This document shows positions 1 to 11,844 of a stretch of 64,000 bases of DNA, one piece after another. Origin of the DNA: Aalborgiella sp963841045 (lineage in GTDB: Bacteria > Pseudomonadota > Gammaproteobacteria > Burkholderiales > Burkholderiaceae_C). Every line of letters begins with the position of its first letter. The first letter of the stretch is position 1. The notes beneath the pieces are model-generated. The model had not been told where the DNA came from, did not search any database, and saw only the letters and a program-made list of their open reading frames with translations. Made by a program: the position numbers and the translations under genes. Location of the stretch: contig CAWJBD010000013.1 of the NCBI GenBank assembly GCA_963841045.1, positions 1 to 64,000 on the forward strand, read 5' to 3'.

Positions 1-386
1 CGCTTTGCAGCATAGTCAAAAACAAAAAGTTATCTTCAAGGAATGTTTTGTTTGGTCTTTCACCAAACGCGTTATGCCGTATCAATTTACGATTAATTTC
101 TTATGCTCAACATTATTGAGCAAACGATTTCTTCGAAATTGAAAGTTGTTTGACGCAATCAAAAAATTTGTTATTAACGCCATTTAAGGCACGGTCCGCA
201 CTAAAACCTTTACGAATTGTACGGTTTCCTTAAACAGCTTATTGTTAATAACGCTAATTAAACTCTATGAATTTTTAAAGAACAGCCAATAATTGAATGA
301 AATCAATCATCACTAAACACCTTCAGTTCTTAAACTGACGATGTTTAGCAATAATTATTTGCCAGAAGTTTGTTGCTGAGTTGTAT
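1..386 (-). other. rRNA spacer between tRNA-Ala and 23S
   Basis: This AT-rich stretch follows tRNA-Ala in the direction of rRNA transcription. I cannot find a 23S 5' end in it, so the 23S gene begins to the left of the window. It holds no gene. Two hairpins are visible: a 7-bp stem at 104-110/116-122 (TGCTCAA/TTGAGCA), and a nested structure at 313-348 with an outer stem CTAAACA/TGTTTAG and an inner stem TCAGTT/AACTGA. Spacer stems like these are commonly RNase III processing sites; that role is inferred. A boxA element lies at 272-284. Confidence 0.75.
272..284 (-). promoter_or_regulatory. boxA antitermination element in rRNA spacer
   Basis: On the minus strand this reads TGTTCTTTAAAAA, close to the bacterial boxA consensus (TGCTCTTTAACA) bound by NusB-NusE for rRNA antitermination. 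Its place between tRNA-Ala and the 23S gene is the usual one. A related sequence occurs in the 16S leader at 2430-2443. Confidence 0.7.
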
Positions 387-462
387 TGGTGGAGGTGACA
401 GGACTCGAACCTGCTACCTATTGCTTGCAAAGCAACCGCTCTACCAGGTGAGCTACACCCCC
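387..462 (-). tRNA. tRNA-Ala (anticodon TGC)
   Basis: The minus strand folds into a standard cloverleaf: acceptor GGGGGTG pairs with CACCTCC, the anticodon loop is TTTGCAA with anticodon TGC, and the T arm carries GGTTCGAGTCC. The 3' CCA is encoded (387-389). It is the second tRNA in the 16S-Ile-Ala-23S spacer, the normal order in proteobacteria, and is released from the rRNA precursor. Confidence 0.97.
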
Positions 463-510
463 AATAATTTCTTCGACTTTACAAAAGCCATCGGATAGGA
501 TTGAAAGTAA

Positions 511-587
511 TGGTGGGTCTGGTTGGACTCGAACCAACGACCCCTGCCTTATCAAGGCAGTGCTCTAACCAGCTGAGCTACAGACCC
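511..587 (-). tRNA. tRNA-Ile (anticodon GAT)
   Basis: The minus strand gives a 77-nt cloverleaf with acceptor GGGTCTG pairing with CAGACCC, anticodon loop TTGATAA (anticodon GAT), T arm GGTTCGAGTCC, and encoded CCA (511-513). It follows the 16S gene by about 135 nt and precedes tRNA-Ala by 48 nt, as expected for an rRNA operon spacer. Confidence 0.97.
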
Positions 588-723
588 AAGATTTTCACCC
601 CAGAGCTTTCACTCAGGAAGTTCGCCATCATTAGGATGAAATTACAAAAATATCACCCGAGCTGCAGCGACTACTACTTCAACAACCGATAAGTGTGGGC
701 ATTCAAATTTGATTGCGGTTTCC

Positions 724-2261
<1,538 letters not shown>

Positions 2262-2488
2262 ATCTTGAATTTTTTACTTGATTTCTCAAGTTACTCATAA
2301 ATTGGAATCGACGTGATTGTCTTTGACGACTTTCACATCTTTTTTACTTCATGAGTGTTTGTAAGTCATATAGACTTAGTTCCGAAGAACTTGGCAATCG
2401 CCTTCAAACACCCACGCTTATCGGCTGTAAATTTTTAATGATCTTTACCAATTTCTCGGTAAGCTAGCTGCAATCAGCTGGGTTTTCG
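2262..2488 (-). other. 16S leader with boxA-like element
   Basis: This is the transcribed leader between the proximal promoter and the 16S 5' end. No gene is present. A boxA-like stretch, GATCATTAAAAATT on the minus strand, lies at 2430-2443 and matches 11 of 14 positions of the spacer boxA region (GTTCTTTAAAAATT). The rest is AT-rich and probably supplies the 16S processing stem. Confidence 0.6.
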
Positions 2489-2518
2489 ATTATACACCGA
2501 TTTTTTACTTTCGGCGAA
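2489..2518 (-). promoter_or_regulatory. rRNA promoter, 16S-proximal copy
   Basis: On the minus strand a perfect TATAAT -10 box (2489-2494) is preceded, with an 18-bp spacer, by TTCGCC (2513-2518), a weak -35. The GGTG before the -10 and the spacer are nearly the same as in the middle copy, showing tandem duplication. This is the weakest -35 of the three. Confidence 0.7.
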
Positions 2519-2598
2519 TTATCTGAATTTATTTCTACTTATTTTTAATCGTTTTACATTTAAAACATGAAAGCAATCTCATTTCAGCAGAGCCTCGA

Positions 2599-2628
2599 AT
2601 TATACACCGTTTTTTAACTTCCGGTCAA
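2599..2628 (-). promoter_or_regulatory. rRNA promoter, middle copy
   Basis: TTGACC (-35, 2623-2628) and TATAAT (-10, 2599-2604) are separated by 18 bp on the minus strand. Directly upstream is an A/T-rich run (2630-2662) that could act as an UP element. A closely similar A/T block lies upstream of the proximal copy, so the whole promoter unit appears duplicated with a 110-bp period. Confidence 0.8.
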
Positions 2629-2706
2629 CTTTCGATAATTTTTCTACTTATTTTTAATAGAGGTACTACTTTGCAAGTAGCGCCTACTCATTAAGTAGAG
2701 CCTGCA

Positions 2707-2736
2707 ATTATATACCGAAATTTCATCTCATGTCAA
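2707..2736 (-). promoter_or_regulatory. rRNA promoter, distal copy
   Basis: A full-consensus TTGACA (2731-2736) and full-consensus TATAAT (2707-2712) are separated by 18 bp on the minus strand. It starts only about 50 bp after the mltA stop codon and is 108 bp upstream of the middle copy. It has the best match to a sigma-70 promoter of the three. Confidence 0.8.
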
Positions 2737-2783
2737 TGTGATGCATATTTATTAGCAAACTCTAGCACCAACTCCTCTTGTGA

Positions 2784-3914
2784 CTACTTCGACCAAAGCA
2801 CCCACATTCTTAAACTTTGCTTCACTCGGTTTGCATATTCTCCAGCTTCCTGTCCCCAACCTGCAAAATAGTCTGCTCGCACCGCGCCCACTATAGCGCC
2901 CCCTGTATCTTGCGCAATAACCATCTTTTGAATGCTACCCGCACCCCCGTTACTGACCAGCCATACAGGAGCACCATAAGGAATACTTTTACGATCGACT
3001 GCGATTGAACTTTCGGGAGTTAGCGCGACTCCTTGTGCGCCTCTAGGGCCTTCGAGAATATCCTTCATGGCTTCTTCTTTAAAGAAAACCACTCTCGGGT
3101 TACTCCATAACAACTCATTCGTCCGTTGCTGATTCCGTGATTGCCAATCTTTTATGCCCGCCCACGATACGTCACGACTGCCTCTTTCCCCTTGTTCTAA
3201 CAGCCATCGCCCAATGCTTTTATAAGGCTGTTCATTCGTCGCCGCATAAGCTAAGCGAACCTTACGCTGAGTGCCATCAGCCTCAAGCATGTTGATGCGT
3301 CCAGATCCTTGTACATGTAATATCATTGCATCAATTGGATTCGCAACGTAAGCAATCTCGAGACCCCGCAATTTTGCTTTCACCTGCGGAACACTATCTA
3401 TCTCTTGCCGTGTATGCCAAGGACTTCTAGTACCTAAATTAGAGGGAGGGCGGTATAAAGGCACTGTGAATCCTGGGCGCAAAATTCTTGAGGCCACAAT
3501 CTCGGGCTCAAAATACGAGGTAAGCAGTCCCTCGCTTTGCCCTTGCAAACTTTCAACTCTATATGGCTGTAATTTTTCTTTCATCCAAGCAATTTGCACA
3601 TCACTTGATGAGAGCCCAAGCCTGCGAACATCTGCACATAAGTTTGCCATCGCTGTAGCAGGCATCTCACAGCTTTTCAGCCATGCTTTCCATGCACTGG
3701 AAACCCCATACTTATTACTATCGGACCACCCTGGTAACTCGTGCCATTGCACTGGCACCCATCTGCTATTCACCTGAACGATAGCCTGAGGCAATCGCAT
3801 ACTCCCTTCAACATTTTTTTCAGCATCAAAATCAGACAATGGTGTTGCACATGCTAGTAAAAATGATGCAATAACCAGATAGAAAAAGTTGTTGCGTACC
3901 CGTTTAACTTGCAT
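2784..3914 (-). CDS. mltA: MltA, membrane-bound lytic transglycosylase A
   Basis: This enzyme cleaves the glycan strands of peptidoglycan to 1,6-anhydromuropeptides, acting from the inner face of the outer membrane. The 376-residue protein has a lipoprotein signal with lipobox LLAC (Cys22), a central MltA domain, and a C-terminal 3D domain with the conserved AQDTGGAI...GxVRADYF block that contains the family's catalytic Asp. Length matches the family. Its ATG directly follows the TAA of the upstream nitrilase gene (TAAATG), so the two are translationally linked, with yhdP further upstream. Its stop lies about 50 bp before the first rRNA promoter and I see no clear terminator between them. Confidence 0.95.
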   Translation of the reverse strand: MQVKRVRNNFFYLVIASFLLACATPLSDFDAEKNVEGSMRLPQAIVQVNSRWVPVQWHELPGWSDSNKYGVSSAWKAWLKSCEMPATAMANLCADVRRLGLSSSDVQIAWMKEKLQPYRVESLQGQSEGLLTSYFEPEIVASRILRPGFTVPLYRPPSNLGTRSPWHTRQEIDSVPQVKAKLRGLEIAYVANPIDAMILHVQGSGRINMLEADGTQRKVRLAYAATNEQPYKSIGRWLLEQGERGSRDVSWAGIKDWQSRNQQRTNELLWSNPRVVFFKEEAMKDILEGPRGAQGVALTPESSIAVDRKSIPYGAPVWLVSNGGAGSIQKMVIAQDTGGAIVGAVRADYFAGWGQEAGEYANRVKQSLRMWVLWSK

Positions 3915-4722
3915 TTATAAAACCCGATGTTGCAATGCTTGTAATTGATGCCGAACAGTTTGCAATTGTTGAATGTCAATATCCACTGCCACAACGCCAA
4001 CTCCCTTTTCTAAGGGATGCTTTTACTTCCCCCCAAGGGCTTACCACCATCGAATGCCCCCACGTCTCACGACCACTTGGGTGTATGCCGCCTTGTGCTG
4101 AGGCAACGACAAATGACAGGTTTTCAATCGCGCGTGCACGTAGCAAGACCTCCCAATGCGCCATCCCTGTTGTATGCGTAAAAGCGCTGGGCACTAGCCA
4201 TACATCAGCTTGTTGACTGCGATAAAGTTCCGGGAAACGCAGGTCATAACAAACACTCAAACCTACGCGCCACACATGCCCGTCTTTTGATGGCAGACTG
4301 AATACGACTGGCAATTTTCCGCTTTCCAGCACTCTCGCTTCGTCATAGCTCTCATCACCATTGTCAAAACGAAACAAATGGATCTTGTCATACCTACCTA
4401 CGCAATCTCCATTTGGAGAAATAACCAGAGTACTGTTTCGCACACGCGCTAGATCTATAGAGCGCAATGGTATCGTTCCGCCAACCAACCAAATGCCCAA
4501 CTCTCTTGCTGTTTGCGACAGAAACGATTGGATTTTCCCTTCACCAAAAGACTCTGCGATGATTAATTTATCACTGTCTTTAGCTCCAATTAAACAAAAA
4601 TACTCTGGCAATACCGCGAGTTCCGCGCCTTGATTGGCAGCTTGAGCTAGCAAGACGCGGGCTTGAGAAAGATTGTCATCCACATTACTGCCGGCAATCA
4701 TCTGAATCGCAGCCACCTTCAT
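3915..4722 (-). CDS. Carbon-nitrogen hydrolase (nitrilase family), frame-shifted
   Basis: This is a nitrilase-superfamily amidase, probably of the Nit1/Nit2 type that hydrolyses deaminated glutathione or omega-amides. The E-K-C catalytic triad is visible in LPEYFCLIG, YDKIHLFRFD and SVCYDLRFPELY. As read, the frame ends early (at 3976). One extra base around 4003-4009 (AAAA/GGG on the minus strand) explains this: removing it restores the usual C-terminus (GVGVVAVDIDIQQLQTVR) and a 268-residue protein ending in TAA directly before the mltA ATG. It lies between yhdP and mltA on the same strand. Whether the insertion is biological or a sequence error cannot be told here. The exact substrate is not determined by sequence. 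Confidence 0.85.
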
Positions 4723-4734
4723 ACATTAAGCTCC

Positions 4735-7700
4735 TTATGATTTCTTTGCATCTGCTTTGTTCACATGTTTCACTTCGGTAATCAGTGGATCTGACCATGT
4801 GCCTTTCACGTGCAACTCTCTTGTTGCGGCCTCTATCAAGGGTTGCCGCAAAAAGAGTTGCGCCAAAAAGGTCCCTAGCCCAATTGCAGGATTGATGGCT
4901 GTGGCGACCAATAACGATGCTACACCTGCGTTGACTTCTGGAGCAATCACTATTCTCAATTCTTGCGTTTCTTTTGCCACATCCGATTGCCCCTCAATCA
5001 GCACCACCGCATTCACGCCACTCATTTGAAAATTATTTGTACTGGCAATTCCGCGCGCTATCGTCACATCCCCACGAATGAAGTCAAATGCAAAACCACT
5101 GCTAAATACATCTCGAAAATCAAAAGTCAATCGCTTCATGATTGTTTGCATGCTAAGCACACTTAGCAGCTTACCAACACCTGGATCCGACTTCAAAAAT
5201 TGCCCTTTTTCAATATTGATATTGAATTGACCAGTCATACTAGGGTAATTCATTGACAATGGGGATCCGCGCCACGCTATTTGGCCTTCCATTCTCCCTG
5301 CTCCGCCCAAAACAGTTTCTTTAATTCCAAAAAGGTCCAGTAATTTTCCAGCATCAGTAATGTCAAGCTTGAAATCCAGTCGTGTATTGGCATTCACTTC
5401 ACCCATCCAAACACCAGTTGCTGAAAATTTAGCCTCTGATGTGGTCACATTGAATTTATTCAAGCGCCACTCTCTATCAACTTTCCCAACTCTCCTGGCT
5501 GTCGATGCCAAATTCACTGCCTCGACCTCAACGCGTCCTAATTTACGGCCTTTCAATTCAAAATCATCAACTATTAAATCCAAAGCAGGTATGCTGGTTG
5601 GTTGTTCATCCAATAATTTCTCTACGTCTTTGACTTGCGAATCACCCACCGTCAACCTAGCGAGTCGGGCATAAACACTTCCGGTACCATTTTGAGAAGC
5701 TGGCAGACGGTATTCAAGATACCCGCTTAACTGCTTGGCTTCCATATTCGCTCGCCAAGTAGAGCCTACTCGCGATGCGCCCAAAAATATGTTTTCAAAT
5801 CGACGCCCTTGAACTACCAAGGCTTTCGCTCGCAAGGCAACAATGCTGGGTGTGTAATCGTCTTGATGGTTGGATACTTGTACTGAGGTCGTTTCCGTAT
5901 TTTTTTCCTGATTTGGCTTCGATTCAGTACCGCTCAACGCTGCTATTACTGCACCCCATTGGTCAGCATCAATAAAGTCCACATTGATGTTTGCAGCTAC
6001 GCCCGAATCGGGTTCTGGCAAGGATTCATCTACGGCCAAACCAACACCAATACCACCTTGAATCAGTTTTGGCGTTTCTCCTTGAACATCTCGGATAAAT
6101 TTGAATTCCGCCAATTTATCTATTGTGATGTGCACTTGGTCTTTTGGCCGTGTTTTTCCATCCCGCTCAGCTTGCAAAGATTTATCAATCAACGTATTGC
6201 TGAAATTAAGAGGCATGGCTGTTTGTGAAGACTTATTCAGTGGCGCAGGTAAATCTATCCCCATGCCAACCAAATTGCTTTGCACCAACAATTCAGAATG
6301 ACCTTGCCGAAAGCGCAGTTCCGCCGTGTATGTCATAGCACCGGAAGCGTACTTTGCGATATTTGGCAATACACTGAGATTTTGTGCGCTTTGAAGTGCG
6401 CCAGCAGTAGCCTCACCTTGCCCACGTATGATCACTGCTGAGCTTGTACCTGACTTGTTACTTAAATTTCCGCCATCAAAACGTATTTCGCCCCCAAAAA
6501 GCTGCGCCTTAGCCTCCTTAATGTCGAAGCCTTTTTCGTTGAAAGTTACGGCGCCCTTAGTTTGATTTAAACGTGGCGTATCAGGTGTTATTTGAACATC
6601 GTTGCCAAGAAAATTGATCGTTCCATTAACTCGTGAATTCTGTAGATTGGCAACGGGAAGAGCCAAATCAAACTTGAAATCACCCAAGCCATCGAATTTC
6701 GAGCTTGCCAAAACACGGTTGGTTAAGTCGTTAACTGGTGAGGTCACAATAAGTCCGTGCAATTCAGCCAAGGGACCATTTCCTCTTGCATTCACCACGA
6801 CTTGAGCAGTCGAGAAATCTGCAATTGATACATCTGCTTGCGAAATCTGCAACCGAGGCAAGCCAACAATATTGATGCTATTGCTTTTCACGCTCAAGCT
6901 GTGGCGATCAATGATCAGATTACCGTTAATCTTATGCAGCTCTGGCCAAGGCAAGTCTCCTTTACTTTGCAACTGACGAGGTACGTAAGCAACTGTCGCA
7001 TTGTTTACTTTTGCCTCAACCCGAAAAACACCTTGCTTAGGATTTTTCGATGGCATATCGCTCATATCACCCTTGATTGTGAAGTCAACCTTGTTTGAGC
7101 TTCCTTGCAAAACCGAGTTGCGGACATATTCCCGAGCTGGTTTATCAATACCAGTGGGAAGGTATCGCCACACACGCGAAGCATCAGCGCGTGTCAATGT
7201 GGCTCGCAAATCCAGCTCACCCGGAAACCGGCGCTTACTGATGGCTTGACTCGGTTCACTTGTGCGCCAAGTCAGCTCGCCTGTGCCTTGCGCATCAGCA
7301 TTGTTTATGAGCAAATTATTGATCTTGACTTCAATCTTCTTTTCTTCAGGAGCTTTCGACATTGGACCCCGGAGAAACCAACCATTGCACCTCTGCCGTT
7401 AATTTGTCAACAGGTACAACCGGCTCTTCAAAAACTCCCGGTACATCAACCTCCCCCTTTTCGATATCCACTTTGGCAGTGCCGCCATTTAAATTGAATT
7501 CAAATTCAACACGTGCGCCCACGAACCCCTGGTCTACCAAGGTCTTCATGCAAATTCTCGCCTTCACCTAGCATTGTTTTGTTGTGCTGTGAGGCTATCT
7601 GCAGGTCAGTAACGATACCTTTGGCATTTAATTCATTCATTGCCTCTAGATTTCCGCGCCATGTGGCTGCAATAGACTGAATAACACCTTTTGGCGCAAG

Positions 7701-8927
7701 GCTGGTTAATCTTGCATGGTTCTGCGCACCCAGTGGTAAGCGGTTTGCAATCAAACTCAGAGTTGCTAAATCCAGCTTATCAGCTCTAAATTCACCCGCT
7801 GAGTCAACGGCAGCTATTGATTTGTCACTCAATTTAGCTGGTTCTGTTTGCGAAAAGAAAACATTCCCACCAGGCCAACTTAAACCATCTTGAGTTTGAA
7901 ATTTCAAATTTTGTGTTGAGAATTCAAAGCCATTTTTAATCTGTTTTCCAATGAATCGACCTGACATCGATTGCAAAGCCAATGGAGCAAGACCCTTGCC
8001 CAAAGTGGCATCTACCTTTGACAAGACAACATCGGTAGTGAACTGTGTCCAAGCCGCTTTGCGTAGACTTACCCAAGCTTGCATTTGTCCCACGCCTTGA
8101 CCAAATTGACTGCTGAATTGGATATACCGACTTAAATGTGAAACATCAATTTTTTTAAAATCCGCATAAATATCACCGGTCCAATCTGACCACTTGCCTT
8201 TATCCGGCGAAAGCAATGATTGCTTGAATGCCCCTTGTATTGATAATCGCTCTCCCCATTCTGGTGGTGGTGTTGCATCTAGACGCAATAAATGCCTGTT
8301 AAAAGGGTTGCGAGAAACAAAATCCACCTGCGTTAAAACCAAAGGAGGCGGAACGCCCATAACGCCATTGGGCTTTTCATCCACCCAGCGTACAGTACCG
8401 TTGCGAACTAAAAATTCTGGTTGTGAAAAAAACCAATCCAAACCGCCTGAAGATGTCTTATCCTTATCGGAAAGATCCAAGCCAGCGATGAAAATCTTCC
8501 CATCCAAATTGCGTCGAATTTCTAAATTCGGCTTCTCTATATACAGTTGTTCAACATTGAGCTGAAGCAGCGATGCGGGCGAAATTGCAGTCAGCACGCG
8601 ATTCAAGCGCAAAGCCTCTCTACCTTGTGGATCGAGTAGAACAACATCTTTGAGTTCAAAAGATGGCACCATCCCATATGCGACTGCTGCCACCTGACCG
8701 ATTCGAACTGGAACACCGAGTGCTTTAGTAGCCTGAATTTCAAGTTGTGGGCGGAATTCGTCAATCCGAGGCACAATGATGCCATGGAGTACCGCCCAAG
8801 CCAACGCAAACAAAGCCCAACAAGTGACCAACAACCACAAAACAATGCGCAAAGCCATCGCCCAAAGATGCCAAAATCTCAGTTTGTTGGATTGCTGCAG
8901 AGCTGATGTAGTGCTGGTTTGATTCAT
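4735..8927 (-). CDS. yhdP: YhdP-family AsmA-like envelope protein, two frame shifts
   Basis: YhdP is a large AsmA-like protein anchored in the inner membrane that is thought to bridge the periplasm and move phospholipid to the outer membrane. One N-terminal membrane segment (roughly residues 25-50) is followed by long repetitive beta-rich sequence; the C-terminal part has the family's GVxAVVLIEGQSDVAKETQ-like region. The frame is interrupted twice, each time at a run of four G (plus 7526-7529 and 7367-7370). Dropping one base at each site gives an exact 1396-codon reading frame with sensible joins (RPG-FVGARVEF and SPG-PMSKAPEE). Length then fits the family. glnE is transcribed divergently. 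I regard sequence error as likelier than decay. Confidence 0.88.
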
Positions 8928-9001
8928 ACGGTACAGCCCTAATTATGACGCTTGCCAAAGTCTACTGAAGTCTTGAAGAATTCGAAATAAAACACAACGA
9001 C

Positions 9002-11734
9002 ATGAATTTCAGCCAATTAGCCAGTAAATCCCGCTTTTATCAACGGCTGGCACGTCGCTACGAATCCTACTTGCACTTGCTGGAACCTGGAGATCCGCAA
9101 CGCGAAAGCATGCAAGAGACGCTCAAAAACTTGCTGGAACTGGGCTTAGATACCCCTTCGGCATTGCGTATTTTGCGGCAATTGGTGATGCACCGCTTGA
9201 TCAGTTTAGATTGTGAGCAACATGCACCCTTGGCAACTGTGACAAGAGCCGTAACAGAATTGGCAGAATTCGCGCTGGATATTGCCATGCAAAGTGCTTA
9301 TCAAGAATTAGATGAGCGTTATGGCCAGCCAATTGTGTTAGCCAGTGGTGCTCGCGCCCAAATGTGGGTGCTTGGAATGGGCAAATTAGGAGCCCGCGAG
9401 CTGAATGTATCCAGTGATATCGATTTAATTTATGTTTACGATGAGGATGGCGAAACCGCAGGCAACTCTGAAGGTCGCAACCGAATCAGCAACCATGAGT
9501 ATTTTTGCAAAGCCGTAAAACTAATTTCTGAATTGATCGGCAACATAACGGAACATGGATTTGTATTCCGCGTGGATTTGGCCTTGCGACCGAACGGCAA
9601 CTCTGGCCCTGCCGCCGTATCCTTGGCTGCACTGGAAGAGTATTTGCAAGTTCAAGGACGCGAATGGGAACGCTTTGCTTGGCTTAAAAGTCGCGTGGTT
9701 GCGCCTGCAGCAGCTGTGCAAAATGGCTCTGCCAATGCGATGCGCGCCGTGGTTTTACCTTTTGTCTTTAGAAAATACTTAGATTACAACGTATTCGAAT
9801 CTTTACGCAGCTTGCACCAGAAAATTCGTCAAGAGTCTGCACGTCGCAGTGCAGGCAGGCCAGAGCGGGCGAACGATGTCAAGCTTTCGCGTGGTGGGAT
9901 TCGTGAAATTGAGTTCACAGTACAACTTCTGCAGGTCGTACGCGGTGGGCAATTTCCTGAATTGCGCAAGCGCCCCACCTTAAAAGCTTTGCAATGCGTT
10001 GCGCGAGCTGGTTTGATGTCCAACGCGACAGCACAGGCTTTGTCAAGCGCATATGAATTTTTACGTCGTGTGGAACATCGCATTCAATACCTTGACGATC
10101 AACAAACACATGTTTTACCAACCGATGATGCCGATCTGAATTGGATTGCTTCAACCATGGGGTACGACTCTAGCGGTTCTTTTTTGATCGATTTAGATGC
10201 GCACAGGGAATTCGTTGCCAACGAATTCGATAATTTGCTGCGCGGTGCTGAATCACACAATACCAGCAAGTCTACACATTGCAAAGCTTGCTCGGGACAG
10301 CACCAAAAACAAGCACAAGCATCTGCTCTCCCGTCATCGAATGCCAACGCAACATCAGAGTTAACTGCTTTCACAAATCGAATTAACGATTGGCTCAACC
10401 ATCCGCGTGTACTTGGTCTGCGCGACGAAAGTCGTCTGCGACTCGATCGACTTTTGCAACGCACGCAAGTTTGGCTGCAAGAATCGCGCGTGACTGAACT
10501 GGCCGCGATGCGCAGCATTGACTTTATTGAGCCTTTGTTACGGCGCGAGAGTTATTTGGCTTTGTTGTGGGAGCGCCCTTTTGTGCACGAACGCTTGCTC
10601 AGGCTATTGGGCAGCGCGAAATGGTCTTCTCGCTATTTGCTGCAACATCCTGGCGTCATCGATGAGCTGGCGAGTCAAACATGGGCGACTGAGCGCTTCA
10701 ATGCGCTTGATTTTGAACGGGATCTCGATTTGCGAATTCAATCTCTTCAGCGCACAGGTGAAGACGATGTGGAAACGCTTTTAAACTTGCTGCGTCGCGC
10801 CCACCATGCAGAACTGTTTCGCACTTTGGCACGAGACATTGAAGGACAGCTAAGCGTGGAGCAAGTCGCAGATGACTTAAGCGCATTGGCAGATGCTGTG
10901 CTACGCACCACCATATCATGGTGCTGGCAGCGCATGAAAATCAAACATCGCGAATCGCCTCAAATTGCTGTTATTGGTTATGGCAAGCTCGGTGGAAAAG
11001 AGCTGGGCTATGGCAGCGATTTGGATATTGTGTTTGTTTACGATGACGATGATGAGCGTTCCGGCGAGATTTACAGTGGCTTTGTGCGCAAATTGATCAC
11101 ATGGCTTGACACCAAAACGGCTGAGGGTGATTTGTTTGAGATAGACACCGCTTTGCGTCCTAATGGTGGCTCGGGTTTGCTTGTCACCAGCATGTCTGCG
11201 TTTGCAGATTACCAAGAAAACCGTGGCAGCAACACGGCGTGGACTTGGGAACACCAGGCCATGACGCGAGCACGATTTGTTGCGGGCTTTGAGCCACTGC
11301 GCAATCAATTTGATGCGGTTCGCAAAAATGTCATTTGTGCCAAGCGTGATTTGATGGCACTGAAAACTGAAATTCTGGCTATGCGCGACAGGCTCAAGAA
11401 CGCGCATTCAGTTAAAGCAAGGCTTTTTGATGTCAAGCACAGTGCAGGCGGCATGTTGGATGCAGAGTTTGCAGTGCAGTATTTGGTTTTGGCCCACAGT
11501 GCTGAGCATGCAAGTTTACAAGACAACGTGGGCAATATCGCACTCTTGCAGAGGGCTGAATCAGTTGGATTGTTGCCAGCCGGTGTGGGCGAAGCGGCGG
11601 CTCAAGCTTACCGTCAATTGCGCCATGTACAACACATGGCCAGACTTGACGAGGCCACGACACAACTGCCAGAATCTGAGCTCCAAATCGAAAGACAGGC
11701 CATGAGCAAACTTTGGGAGCATGTTTTTTCTTAA
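9002..11734 (+). CDS. glnE: GlnE, glutamine synthetase adenylyltransferase/deadenylase
   Basis: This bifunctional enzyme adenylylates and deadenylylates glutamine synthetase in response to PII and glutamine. The 910-residue protein has the expected two nucleotidyltransferase domains: the first with SSDIDLIYVYDED (near residue 137), the second with GSDLDIVFVYDDDD (near residue 670). Each is followed by its helical domain. The length is normal, and the frame is intact across 2.7 kb. It is divergent from yhdP and is followed by a copy of the dispersed repeat and then rapZ on the same strand. Confidence 0.96.
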   Translation: MNFSQLASKSRFYQRLARRYESYLHLLEPGDPQRESMQETLKNLLELGLDTPSALRILRQLVMHRLISLDCEQHAPLATVTRAVTELAEFALDIAMQSAYQELDERYGQPIVLASGARAQMWVLGMGKLGARELNVSSDIDLIYVYDEDGETAGNSEGRNRISNHEYFCKAVKLISELIGNITEHGFVFRVDLALRPNGNSGPAAVSLAALEEYLQVQGREWERFAWLKSRVVAPAAAVQNGSANAMRAVVLPFVFRKYLDYNVFESLRSLHQKIRQESARRSAGRPERANDVKLSRGGIREIEFTVQLLQVVRGGQFPELRKRPTLKALQCVARAGLMSNATAQALSSAYEFLRRVEHRIQYLDDQQTHVLPTDDADLNWIASTMGYDSSGSFLIDLDAHREFVANEFDNLLRGAESHNTSKSTHCKACSGQHQKQAQASALPSSNANATSELTAFTNRINDWLNHPRVLGLRDESRLRLDRLLQRTQVWLQESRVTELAAMRSIDFIEPLLRRESYLALLWERPFVHERLLRLLGSAKWSSRYLLQHPGVIDELASQTWATERFNALDFERDLDLRIQSLQRTGEDDVETLLNLLRRAHHAELFRTLARDIEGQLSVEQVADDLSALADAVLRTTISWCWQRMKIKHRESPQIAVIGYGKLGGKELGYGSDLDIVFVYDDDDERSGEIYSGFVRKLITWLDTKTAEGDLFEIDTALRPNGGSGLLVTSMSAFADYQENRGSNTAWTWEHQAMTRARFVAGFEPLRNQFDAVRKNVICAKRDLMALKTEILAMRDRLKNAHSVKARLFDVKHSAGGMLDAEFAVQYLVLAHSAEHASLQDNVGNIALLQRAESVGLLPAGVGEAAAQAYRQLRHVQHMARLDEATTQLPESELQIERQAMSKLWEHVFS

Positions 11735-11740
11735 GCTTTT

Positions 11741-11790
11741 ATGCTATAAATATAATAGCAAACTAGGCAATAAATACGCCGCCTAATGCC
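11741..11790 (+). repeat. Dispersed 50-bp repeat, copy A (glnE-rapZ)
   Basis: The element begins with the palindrome ATGCTATAAATATAATAGCA, then AAC, then a tail of the form TAGGCAATAAATACGCCG, ending CCTAATGCC. It starts 6 bp after the glnE stop codon and lies about 55 bp before rapZ. It retains the TAG triplet after the palindrome. With copy E it is the most regular intergenic member of the family. Confidence 0.9.
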
Positions 11791-11844
11791 ATATTTTTCA
11801 TATAAAATGCGAGTAAAATCACTCTTTTCACGATCAAATACCAT

